From Nannochloropsis oceanica (Eukaryota > Sar > Eustigmatophyceae > Eustigmatales > Monodopsidaceae), in assembly GCA_004519485.1 (NCBI GenBank), contig CP038114.1, positions 757,501-821,500 of the forward strand: a stretch of DNA of 64,000 nt, given 5' to 3'. Below are positions 1-10,613 of this stretch, piece after piece. Within the stretch, counting starts at the first letter, position 1, and every line of letters starts with the position of its first letter. Under the pieces are notes generated by a model that saw only the letters and a program-made list of their open reading frames with translations, was not told the DNA's origin and did not search any database. The position numbers were made by a program, and so were the translations under genes.

Positions 1-666
1 GATTGGAATTAAACATGCAAGGTGATTCTTGAAATTGCAGTGGGAATTGAGTACGATGGAATCTATTTTATTTTGTTCAATTTGTAACATTGCAAGACAA
101 ACTCGCCCATGAAGATTAAGAAGCTTCAAGATGATTTTCCTGGGTGAAGCAAAGACGAGAACGAGGAGAAGGGCGGCGTTCAAGGCTGGATGTATGCGTA
201 CATAAAAGTGCACACCCTCCCATTCTTTTTTCTCTGTATGTTCGTCTAGTTATTATTTGTGTTGTATTGTGATGTCTGTGTTGTGTCCATGTCTGAATTT
301 GTGTCTCTGTGTGTATGGGGTGTAGGAGTGGATGAGCATCTGTGAACAAGCGGCAACAGCAGTATCGCAGCAGTAGGAATGCAAATGGCGCGATAAAAAG
401 AAATCTATATAAAACCAGGAAAAGAAAGAAAAGGAAAGCCGTACGCATGACTGTCTTACATTAAAAAAAGTCCTTTTCGTTGAGTATTCTTTAGTTCGTA
501 CCCCATCTCTGCTCTCAGTCTTTCATTCCGCCTCTGAATGCTCGCTAAACCAATTCATGAACGGTAGTGATTTCTACATTCTACAACCCGATTCGATAGG
601 AGCCAGGCATCCATACACTGTCTCCCCGTTGCTTCCTTCCTCCCTCCCCCACTCTTTTCCTATCCT
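1..666. other. No gene recognised
   Basis: I see no convincing coding region here. Open frames are short and of biased composition. The right edge is probably the 3' untranslated region of the minus-strand AT-hook gene, whose stop codon lies at 667-669. Confidence 0.5.
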
Positions 667-2675
667 CTACTTCCCCCCCTTCTCTGCCTCATCCATCCTT
701 GACGCGTACATGGCACGAAGCACATTTGGTGACAGGCCCGCCATTTCCATAAGTCTCTTCACAAATTTATCGTACTGAATATTGCGGTTCTTATGGACTT
801 CTCGAGCCTGGGCTAGCACCAGCTGCAGCTCTTCGGAGATGGCAAGACGAGTGAAAAAAGCGTCGACCGTTGCAAAAGGGAGGCCTTTAGGAAACAAATC
901 CTGAAAGACACTTGCGATGAACAAGGGGGTGTTTCGTGTCTTATAGACTTGATAGACGCGCCTGTTTTTGATTTTGATGTGGTTGATGTGGATATATTTA
1001 TATAGGAGAGTGTTGGGCGGTCGGAGGAGTGGTTAGTGAATAATGATGACACGAAAGCAAAACTGAGAGAAAAACTTCTCGGCGCAGAGTAATGATGCGA
1101 CACAAAGTGTGGAAGGTGATATGCATGAGGATTACTAACTCAGGATCAATAGCAATGACAGTACACTTAGGACGGACAAATAGCGTGTTATACGGTAATA
1201 TACACGAAAGACCAAGGATGAAGCAATGAAGAATGTTAAACTAGCATTTAAACTATAATTAAGACAAACACTTACATATACACTTACTCGTTCATGGCTT
1301 CATAAAACCTGTTTGACAAAGAATCCGCCCCGGTTGACGACATTATTAGCACATGTCTCTTCGGAGAAGGAGAAGACGACGACGCCATGGATGTCGCTTT
1401 AGATGTATTAGAGGGACGTCCCCGTTTCCTCACCACCGCCGGGGGTGCCCCAGTTGCGGTCGCTGCACTCGGCTTTTTGAAAGTTGAAAGCGGGCCACCA
1501 TTACCGCCACCATCACTGCTACCGCTGTTTCTCCAGCTATTGCTCTTACAGGTGCTGGTAGTGGATATAGCAGTGGTATGCGTGACCAGCTTGGGGCTGA
1601 TGGGGCTGTCAGTGCTTCCGTTGCTGGCGCTGTTGTTTCTTTTGCTGCTGGTACCGCTTTTATTACTGGTACTGGCGCTGTTTCCATTGATACTGCCCCC
1701 GCCACAATTACTGTTGTTGCTGCTGCTGCTTGGGGCGGTCGTTGTGGTCGTTATAGTGACATCCACCCCACTGCTTCTACGGCTGCCTGCATTTCTTGCA
1801 GCGTCGCTCCCTCCGTAACTTCTTCCAGCCTTGACGCTACGCCGAGTGCGTCGGCTAGCACTCTCCGCTTCGACATAGACGATACTGACCCAAGAATCGA
1901 ATGCCCCGTGCTTGAGGAGGAGTAAACATCCCTCCACAAAAGCCTTGATATGATCGAAGCCCAGCTTAACCCGACGCTGGGGGAAGACCGGGCCCAAGGC
2001 CGCAGCCATGGCATTCTGCAAGCGGAGGCGTTCGCTCTTATCCGTGGTAAAGTTTGCGATCTCGTCTCGCACTTGCTGTTCTACAATATATTCTACATCG
2101 TTGCTTGTTCGCCATTCCTCAGGTCCCAGGTCCGTGGCAAGTGTCGAAGTCAACATGCTGGTGGGAAGGACAGCAGGAGCAGGAATTTTGGCAGCACCAT
2201 CCACCAAGGACAAGGACGCAATTGCTGGAGCAGAAGATAGAGAAGCAGCACGGGCGAGCGCCCTCTGAGCCGCTTGTAGCTCGCTCTCCAGGCGTCTTAT
2301 CTCCTTGCTTTGTCGCTCAATGACGGCCTTGTCCGTATTGTTGCTGGTATTACTGCAAGTAACGGGAGTAGAGGTGGACGCGTTTGAAGCTGCAGCGGCC
2401 TCTGCCTCGAGTTCACGCACCCGATCCTCCAAGGCCTCACACCGTCCTCGATAGTCACAACACTGCAGAGTCAGCATTTCTACAGTGCTGATGATCGACT
2501 GCCGCTTGAGAGTGGCCGTGAAGGTCTCCTCGACCTGTGGCCTGGCCTCATTGGTTTTGCTGCCGTCATGGCCATGGCTGCTGGTGCTGGTGCTGGTCCT
2601 GGCAGTGCTGGCATTGTTGCTGCTACTTGCAGGGCGGGTTAACGCCGTGGTGCTGACACCAGGGCCAATGTTCAT
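667..2675 (-). CDS. AT-hook, coiled-coil nuclear-type protein (two exons)
   Basis: The model joins exon 1 (2675 to 1288) and exon 2 (961 to 667) across a 326-nt intron with a GTAAGTG donor and an AACAG acceptor. Phases fit, giving about 560 residues. The N-terminal 50 residues are Ser/Thr-rich. Residues around 60-150 contain heptad-like Leu/Glu segments (for example CEALEDRVRELEAE) typical of coiled coils. A compact region near 205-265 looks folded. The middle is a long Ser/Asn/Thr/Gly-rich linker, and near residue 425 there is an AT-hook core, RKRGRPS, which in known proteins binds the minor groove of AT-rich DNA. Exon 2 adds a hydrophobic, charged domain of about 97 residues that I do not recognise. 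A chromatin or transcription role is inferred only from the AT-hook and linker composition. Without the intron the protein would end at 1284; the frame-preserving junction and the ordered C-terminal sequence favour splicing. It is divergent from the MMPL gene. Confidence 0.7.
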
Positions 2676-3345
2676 CGGTTTGCAAAACGTAACACTCGAC
2701 GCGGGGAAGCTTGGGGTACTGTGTTGATGTGGGATGACAGGGACGGCTGAGACGCAAATTTGGAGAGGTCATACAGTGAGGCAAAGGAGAACGAAAAAAT
2801 TACCAGGTAGTCGTGGCTGCGGTATCAAGTCAGTGATTACAATGTTGAAACATCAAGTGTTGACTCGGAGGGGCGATGAGATGGGGGCGCAACGGCACGC
2901 GGCCACGACGCGGAAGCGTGGAAGTATGCTTCCAAGCATGACGTTGGGTCGTCTGTGTCCGTGGCACGGGATTTGAGGGGCCGTGTAAGGCCAGGCCAAG
3001 GACAACATTCAGCAATGCCTTACGTATTGGGACAGCTCTTTCAAATAAATTGTGTCATTGTTTTGGGCGGACGTGTTCGCATGGGTTGGGGAGCGTGAGT
3101 GAACGCCATGTGATGCTTGCTTGAAATTTGTATGCGCCCGCAAAGCGCAAAGCCAAAGGCACTCGTGACCAGCACGGTCATCAACGCCCGTGCTCCCATT
3201 CCTTCTGCACTGGTACAGATATGAGAAAGGACGCCGCAGCGCAAGGCCAGAAAAATGCATTCACCTTACTAACACAACCCTAAACCCTCCTTCCTTCGGC
3301 CCCTTCCTCCCTGCCCCTTACAGAGACGCACAAGAGAAGAAGGAC
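2676..3345. promoter_or_regulatory. Divergent intergenic region between AT-hook and MMPL genes
   Basis: These 670 bases separate two start codons pointing away from each other, so promoters and 5' untranslated regions of both genes must lie here. I see no clear TATA box or repeated motif. Short open frames on both strands have no recognisable content. Confidence 0.4.
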
Positions 3346-6300
3346 ATGACACACCACGACCACAGCACGGTGGCCTTACGATGGGTGCGATGGATGAAAC
3401 GGCTGCGATGGCTAGTGCTAGCCTTTTGGTAAGCACGGGGAGGAAGGGGAGGGAGGGGAAGGAAGGGGGAGAGCGGTCAGATGCGAGGCGGGAGCCAGGC
3501 GGACGAGAGAAGGAGCGAAGGTAACACTGGCTGCACGTCTACATCATTTGACACATTTTACCAGCATCAACTTCCTGCCTTCACCTCTCATCTTCCCCCC
3601 TCCTTCCTGCATAGGCTGCTGGTTGTCGTGCTTGGAGCGACATTCGGCCTCAAATTCCTGGATATCACAGTCTCCGATTTCCCAGCACCCAAGGGCAGGT
3701 ATGTATCCGCGCACAATCGCCGCTCTCTGGTCCTTTTTCCGTGTTCGTTGGTCGATGGATTGATTTGTTGTTCATCCCTCCCTCTCTCCCAATCCTTCTT
3801 TTCAGTCCTTCGGACGATTCGGCCACGGCGCTGTTTGACCATTTTCCAGAGCAGGAGGGGGTGTTGATGGAGACGTTGTTGTTGCAGGTACAGGCAGAGA
3901 GAGCGGAGAAGGGAGGGAGAGAGCGAGGGAGGATGGCTGCAAGAGGTCTGGAAACCCTCCCACTCGAAACGGACTACGGCTGCTGCAGGAGGCTGATCCA
4001 ATTCCCCTCCCTTCCTCCCTCCCTCCCCTCCTCCCTCCCTCCCTCCCTCCCCTCCTCCCTCCCTCCCTCCCTCCCTCCCTCCCTCAGGCCCCGAGCGACG
4101 TGACTGTCCCCCCCCTAAGCCAATCCCTGGCCATATTCTATGGCGCTTATAGTCAGAGTCTCACCCGCGCCTATGGTCCCTGGCTCCGAGGTCCTGTGCT
4201 GTCGTATTACGTGCTGCATGCCGTCACGCCTGAGCTGGCCGCGCCCTTTATCTCGGGAGACAACGTAAGGAGCGAGGAAGGGAAGGAAAGAAGGAGGGAA
4301 GGAGGTTGGGGGAGAAGGGAAGGGCCACTAGATTGTAACAGAAAAGACCGTTCTCATCTCACCTCCCTCCCTCCCTCTCTCCCTCACTCCCTCCCTCCCT
4401 CTCTCCCTCCCTCTCTCCCTCACTCCCTCCCTCCCTCTCTCCCTCCCTCTCTCCAGACCTCAACCCTCTTTGTTGTCACCTACAGCCACCTTCCCTCGGA
4501 CAAGGAGAACGTGGCCTTCGTCAAGTTTTTGCGAGACGAGGCCGTGCGCCTTTTGTCTGAATATGTAAGTCCTCCCTCCCTCCCTCCCTCCCTCCCTCTC
4601 TCCCTCCCTTTGCTCGACCGATCCTTGCTTGCTTCTCCCTCCATGGATGCACCCCTCCTCCATCATCCATCATCTTGTCTCCATCGTTTCCCCCCCTTCC
4701 TCACCTGTTTCCTTGCCCTTCCTCCCTCCCTCCCTTCCCCAGGACCTCGCGGACACCGTCACCTCTGGCTTGACGGGCCTGGGCGCCTTCAGTGTGGATA
4801 TCACAGACGGCGTTAAGCAAGACTCAGCCAGGTACCGCCCTTCCCTCCCTCCCTCCCTCCCTCCCTCCCTCCCTCCCTCCCTCCCTCCCTCCCTCCCTCC
4901 TCCCCTCCTTCTCCCTTCCCTCCTTTGTGGTCCCCTCTTCCCGTCTCGCAGGGAAGGGTGAGATTCCACAACCCTCTCCTCCAGCCCGCCCTCCCTCACC
5001 CTCCCCCTCCCTCCCTCCCTCCCTCTCTCAGAATCGACATTTTCGTCCTCCCCCTCGCCCTCTTAATCCTGGCTTGCGTCCTCCACTCCTTGCCCCTGAT
5101 GCTCATCCCTCTCCTCACCATCACCGTCACGCTCCTGGGGCAGGTAAGCCCTCCCTCCCTCATTCCCTCCCTCCCTCCCTCCACTATCTGCCCCGTATGC
5201 TCATTCCTCGACTCGTCACCAGCACCATCCCGCTCCTGGGGCAGATAGAGAGTGGGAGGAAGAGATAAAGAAAGGAAGTGAGAGTGCTCTAGACCTCTGC
5301 TGGCTTTTGGCGAGGGAGGGAGGGAGGAAGGGAGAGAGGGAGGAAGGGCAGGAGGAGGGATTCATTCATTTGTTGATTGGTATTATGTCTTATTCCACAC
5401 CCCTTCCCATTTATATTCCAGTTCTTGGTCATGTTCCCCATCGCCCAGCGTGTGGATGTGGTTTCCTTCGCCCCCACCGTCATGGTCTCCCTCTCCATAG
5501 CCATGGGCATCGACTACAGCCTCTTTCAACTCACGCGGTACCTCCCTCCCTCCCTCCCTCCCTCCCTCTCGCATCCCCCTTCAACGAGCCGGTCAACACG
5601 ACGTCTACATCTCCCGACTGCTCAGCACACCCCAACCCTCCCTCCCCCCCTCCCTCCCTCCCTCCCTCCTTCAGCTTCATGGACGGCATCCACGCCGGCA
5701 AGAACCTCTATTCCTCAGTCTGCCTCATGATCGAGAGTGCAGGGTACATCATCCTCGTCAGCGGCTCCACCCTCTGTGTCTCTTTTCTCGGTACGTCCTC
5801 CCTCCCTCCCTTCTTCCCTCCTCACACCCACGCCTCTCTCTTTCCCTCTCCCTTCCCATCTCTCTCCCTCTCTCCTCCCCACACCCATCCACCTCCCCCT
5901 CCCTCCCTCCCTTCCCCCCCCCCCTTCCTCCTCCTAGGCCTGATTTTCCTTCCCATGGAGATTCTTCGCTCTTTGGGACTCGCCGCGTCCGTGACCATCC
6001 TGACGGCGCTGCTCGTCAACCTCTCCCTCACTCCCTCCCTCCTCCTCGTCCTCGGTCCCGCCCTCCTCAGAGCAGACGAATGGGTGAACGCCTGGGTCAG
6101 CAGAGGGAGGTGCTGGAAGAGGGGGGGGGAGGGAGGGAGGGAGGGAGGGAGGGAGGGAGCGATGGGCGTCCCGTTGCTGGAGGAGAAGGAGAAGAAGGTG
6201 GAGGGGGGGAAGGAGGGAGGGAAGAAGAAGGAGGCAGTGGAGAAGGATGAGGTGGACGAGGGGTACGAGTGCGATGAATCGGAGCCGCTGAGGAAAGGAT

Positions 6301-9300
6301 GTTGGTTGCGGCTGGCAAGGTGAGGGAAGAAGGGACGGAGGGAGAAGAGGAGAGAAGGAGAGAGGAAGGGAGAGAGCCTTTCGGACTTCGTTTTGCGAAG
6401 GAAGAAAATGATCACTTTCTTCGTCCCTCCCTCCCTCCCTCCCTCCCTCCCTCCCTAGGTTCATCTCACACAGATCTTACGGGCTCAGCGCCTTCGTCCT
6501 TCTCCTGGCCCTCGCGCTCCCTGCGATGGTGCAGCTTAAGGACCTCGAGACGAGCGGTAAGAAGGAGGAAGAGGGGAGGGAATGGAGGGAGGGAAAACCA
6601 GAATTCATGAATCATTTGCCTCTCCCTCCCTCCCTTCCTCCCTCCCTCCTTCCCAGTGGAGTTCGACTTGATGCTGCCCTACGGCTCCTCATCTTACACT
6701 ACCCTCGAGAATATCGCCGGGGGCTTCGGAGGGCCCGGCATGGTCTTCCCCTTCAAGCTCCTCTTCATCGACAGGTGGGTATGCAGGCCATCCCTCCTTC
6801 CCTCCCTCCCTCCCCATCACCCCCTCCCCCCTTCCCCATATTCTTTGGTTGGTTTCTCTCTTTATTTTAATGGCTCGATGTCTCTCTCGTCTGGCGGAAA
6901 CGCAGAACAAAATATCTGACCCTCCCACCCCTCTGACCGCCCGTCGTCTCCCCCCCCTCCCTCCCTCCCTCTCTTCCTCCCTCCCTTCAGTGAGAAAAAC
7001 GGTATTTTTACCGAGACGGGGTTTGAACGCATGTCAGCTGTCCTCTCTTCTTTGATTGAAAACGCACCTCCACTGCAGCTCAAGGACGTCACCGGCGTGA
7101 TGGCTTTGGGAGGAGAGGTACGAAAGGAGGGAGAGGGGAGGGAGGGAGGGAAGGAGGGAGGGCGGAATAGCTCACGAACGGTTGAAGAAGCTAAGCTCAA
7201 GGGCGACACTATCCGGGCTGCACTGAGAGAGAAGGAAAGGAGGGAAGGCGAGAAGGAGAGGGGAAGGGAAGGCGAGGCAATGCATCACGCTCACCCTCGT
7301 TTTGCTGAGTAAGGTGAACCGAAGGAGTGATACGGGGAAGGAGGGAGGGAGGGAGGGAGGGAGGGAGGGAAGGAGGAACCAGTCCAAAACCCCCTCACCT
7401 CCCTCGCTTCATAATCCCCCTGGTGACAGGAGGTGTCTTTTAGGGAGATGGCGCGAGCCTTAAACGCCACCGTGCCCACGTCCAAGCAGTTCACCTTGAG
7501 GGTAAGAGGGAGGAAGGATCCTCGCACCTGAATAGCACCGTGGCTCACCTTGAAGATGGGGGGGAGGGAGGGAGGGAGGAGGGGAACAGAGATGAAAGCA
7601 AGGATGGAGGGAAGAGGGAACAGTATTTCGAAAGCAACCCAGGCTGAATGAAACACAATTTTAAAACTGCTGTCGATCCCAAAGCCAGCTTCCCTCCCTC
7701 CCTCCCTCCTTCCCTCCTTCCCTCCCTCCCTCCAACCAACCCTCCCTCCCTCCCTCCCTCCCTCCTTCCCTCCTTCCCTCCCTCCCTCCAACCAACCCTC
7801 CCTCCCTCCCTCCCTCCCTCCCTCCCTCCCTCCCTCCCTCCCTCCCTCCTTCCCTCCCTCCAACCATCCATCCATCCATCCATCCATCCCTCAGACGCTT
7901 TACGACACCTTGATCTCGACAGACGGGAAAGCCTCTTTCGCCACCCTGACCCTCCCCATCGATCCATACTCTCCTGAAGGGCAGGTATGTTGCACCCCTC
8001 TATCCCTGCCTCCCTCCCTCCCTCCCTTCCTTCCTTCCTTCCTGCCCGCCCGTCCTCATCTCCTCCCTCCCTCCCTCCCTTTCCCTCGGTTCCTTTTTAT
8101 CGTCTTTCCGTCTGCCTGACCATACCTCTCTTCCCTCCCTTCCTCCTCCCTCCCTCCTCCAGACCTGGATCGACACCGCCCGTGACGTGCTAGACGTGCT
8201 GGAGCCCTCTCTCGCCCTCACGCTCCACCTCGACGGGCCCGCGGCAGTGATCCATGATGCGGTAGGCAGGAAGGAAGGAAGGGAGGGAGGGAGGGAGGGA
8301 GGGAGGGAGGGTGGGTTGTCGCACCCTCGCACCATTTGCATTTTCCCCTCTTCATTACGTTGTTGGAATTTATTCTTCTTCCCTCCCTCCCTCCCTCCCT
8401 CCCTCCCTCCCTCCCTCCCTCCCTCCCTCCCTCCCTCCCTCCCTCCCTCCCTCCCTCCCTCCCTCCTTCCCTCCCTCCCTCCCCCCCTTTCAAGGTGGGC
8501 TCCGTCCTGGCTGCCTTCCCCACCATGATCAGCATCACACTCGCGGTGGTCTTCCTCCTCATCGGACTCGCCTACCGGAGCCTCGTCGCCCCCCTTCGCT
8601 CCGTCCTCACCATTGGCTTAACCCTCGGTGTTGTCTACGGCCTCGCCGTGTGTGTCTATCAGTGGGGTGCCTTGGACGGGCTGCATATCCGGGCCCTTGG
8701 CCAGGTGCGTGCGAGGAGGGAGTCGGCGGATGGATGGTTTCCTTTCCCTCCCTCCCTCCCTCCCTCCCTCCCTCCCTCCTTCTCTCCGTTCTTCTTTCTT
8801 CCTTACCTTTCTTCTTTTCTTTCCCTGCTCCTGAGCCTCCTTTTCTCTTGCTAACGAACCCAGGCAAAGCCTAACCTCTCCCTCCCTCCCTCCCTCCCTC
8901 CCTCCCTCCCTCCCTCCCTCCCTCCCTCCTTCAGTCGGGATCCCTGGCATGGCTTCCGTTAGTGATGTGTTTCTCGATCATCGTCGGCCTCGGCCTGGAC
9001 TACGACGTCTTCCTCGTCACTCGGGTTCTGGAGTATAGGATGGAGGGACACACCGATCAAGGCACGTACTGAGCACCCCCTCCCTTCCTCCCTCCCTCCC
9101 TCCCTCCCTCCCTTTCGTTCTTGCTTGAGGCAACTGGGTGCTGACTGGCACAGAGAATGGAAGGACAGACCAATACTTATAGAAAGAGGGAGGGAGGGAG
9201 GGAGGGAAGTGGGAGGGAAGGAGGGAGAGAGGGCTGGTGTCAGACTTTTTGCCAATGTAGAGTTTGATATGCATACCTGTATCCACACGTCTGTCCCTCC

Positions 9301-9937
9301 CTGCCTTTCCCTGTCCTCCCTCTCTCCCCTCCTCCCTTCCTCCCTCCTTTCTTCGCAGGTGCCTTGGTTCGAGGCATGGTCAACACGGGACATATCATCA
9401 CGGCCGCCGGTGAGGGAGGGAGGGAGGGAGGGAGAGAGGAATTGACAGGGGGGAGAGAGCGAGGGATGAGGATGGCTCCTGTTCTTGTTGTCACCCTGAA
9501 GTAGAGGGGGTGGAAGAAGGGAGGGATGGAGGGAGAGGAGGACGGTTCATACTCACTCCACTTACTCGTGCAATTCCCAGGTGTGATTATGGCTGTGGCT
9601 TTTTCAGGATTGCTCTTCTCCTCGGAGGTAGGTTTAAAATGGGAAAGAGGACGGGAGGGAAGGAGGGAGAGAGGGAGGGACGATAAGACAATGCTCATCT
9701 TTCCAGATCATCACATGTCTCATCTGTTCCCTGCCTCCCTCATCCCCATCCACCTCCCTTTAGCTCATCCTCAATCAAACCGCCTTCCTCCTTGTTCTCT
9801 CCGTCCTGCTCGACACCTTCGTCGTGCGTACATTCCTCGTTCCCATCCTAATGACATGGAGTGGTGCTAAGACATGGTGGCCGAGAGGAAACCTTCCCGC
9901 CCCCACCAAGGACCTAGGAGAGGACGGGTGGATGTGA
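3346..9937 (+). CDS. RND-superfamily MMPL-domain membrane transporter (21 exons)
   Basis: Twenty-one exons (3346-3428, 3615-3698, 3806-3887, 4088-4264, 4457-4564, 4743-4831, 5032-5143, 5422-5537, 5675-5790, 5938-6319, 6459-6556, 6657-6774, 6991-7117, 7430-7501, 7895-7984, 8163-8261, 8495-8704, 8935-9061, 9359-9409, 9581-9627, 9764-9937) join in frame into about 853 residues. The architecture is the duplicated RND/MMPL plan: a first membrane helix (LVLAFWLLVVVLGATFGL), a soluble loop, a helix cluster with the motif MGIDYSLF, a second helix and loop (from exon 11), and a second cluster with LGLDYDVF. The GxxxDY pair is the conserved proton-relay signature of each half. The end has the LLDTFVVRTFLVPILM motif usual in MMPL proteins. 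Family members export lipids or other hydrophobic molecules with proton motive force; the substrate here is unknown. Exon 10 reads in frame through a GGGA tract, giving a Gly/Glu/Lys-rich linker. The intron after exon 18 appears to start with GC. The 3' exons are duplicated downstream. Confidence 0.85.
8382..8485 (+). repeat. (CCCT)n array, about 100 bp, in an MMPL intron
   Basis: A nearly pure CCCT array reaches the acceptor of the exon at 8495. The same intron begins with a GGGA array at about 8280-8310, complementary to it. Confidence 0.9.
9062..9358 (+). other. GC-AG intron in the MMPL gene
   Basis: The only donor that keeps the conserved reading (codons for D-Q, then G-A-L-V-R) is GCACGT at 9062, paired with TTCGCAG ending at 9358. 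A GT donor a few bases downstream would put the next exon out of frame. The same GC donor sequence is preserved in the duplicated copy near 10636. Confidence 0.6.
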
Positions 9938-9971
9938 GCATGCCGTCCCTTGCGTTCGAAGTGGGTATCTG

Positions 9972-9977
9972 AATAAA
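9972..9977 (+). terminator. Possible polyadenylation signal of the MMPL gene
   Basis: An AATAAA hexamer lies 35 bases after the MMPL stop codon. It is the classical animal/plant-like signal; algal usage is variable, so this is tentative. The duplicated flank near 11520 has lost it. Confidence 0.35.
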
Positions 9978-10613
9978 AGTACGTGGATGAAATTGTAGAA
10001 AATGATGCATAGATAACGCTCTGCCTCCCCCTTCCTTTTCCTCCCTAATCACGGGGAAAGGGGGAAGTGGGGGAGTGGGGAGTAGAGTGGGGGGAGTGGG
10101 GAAGGGGGAAGGGGGGGGATAGCACGAGAGAGGAAGAAGAGGAAGAGATGCTTCGAATTAAAGAATAAAAACTTTTTGATAGTATTTATCTGTATCTGGA
10201 TGAAGGTGAGAGCTTGCTTGTTCTTTGCTTGGTTGGTTTAAGTGCACGTGTCGCCTCTTGTGTTGAGAGAGGGAGGAAGGATTGATTGACTGAACAAGAA
10301 TTAAAAAAGGGAAAGAGAGAAAAATACACATAATAAAATAATAAAATGGTGTCATTACTATCGTTTTGTCTTCGTTCTCCTCGACGGCGGTGCCGATGCT
10401 CGTAAACTACATATGCCGCTGCCCTTGCTGCTCACTCTGCTGGTGGTCATGCTGTCATATCCTCATCCTCCTTATCCCCTGACCCACGGCGACTGCAAAC
10501 CCCTTTGCCGCCCACATTTTGATTCCTGACCTATATCCTCATCTTGTCTTCCGCGACAGCGGCCGAACCCTCCCGATCGCTATCCTCGCTGCGGGCCTCC
10601 TCTTCCTCGCTGC

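Larger units (their letters stand above)
9040..10613 (+). repeat. Tandem duplication, unit 1 (MMPL 3' end plus flank)
   Basis: Bases 9040-10613 are repeated immediately downstream with an initial offset of 1574 bases. The unit holds the tail of MMPL exon 18, exons 19-21, the 3' untranslated region, and 240 bases that encode a fragment of a hydrophobic segment (core LPIAILAAGLLFLAA, about 10559-10613). The functional MMPL gene uses this copy. Confidence 0.85.

Noticed and set aside
1387-1818. Leu/Val-rich plus-strand frame resembling a membrane protein
   Set aside because: It is the antisense of the Ser/Asn/Thr-rich linker of the minus-strand AT-hook gene; the hydrophobicity is a by-product of the complementary codons.
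3278-3292. CCCTAAACCC-like telomeric motif
   Set aside because: Only one or two units, with neighbours of unrelated sequence. Single units also occur near 14963 and 57845 and are compatible with chance.
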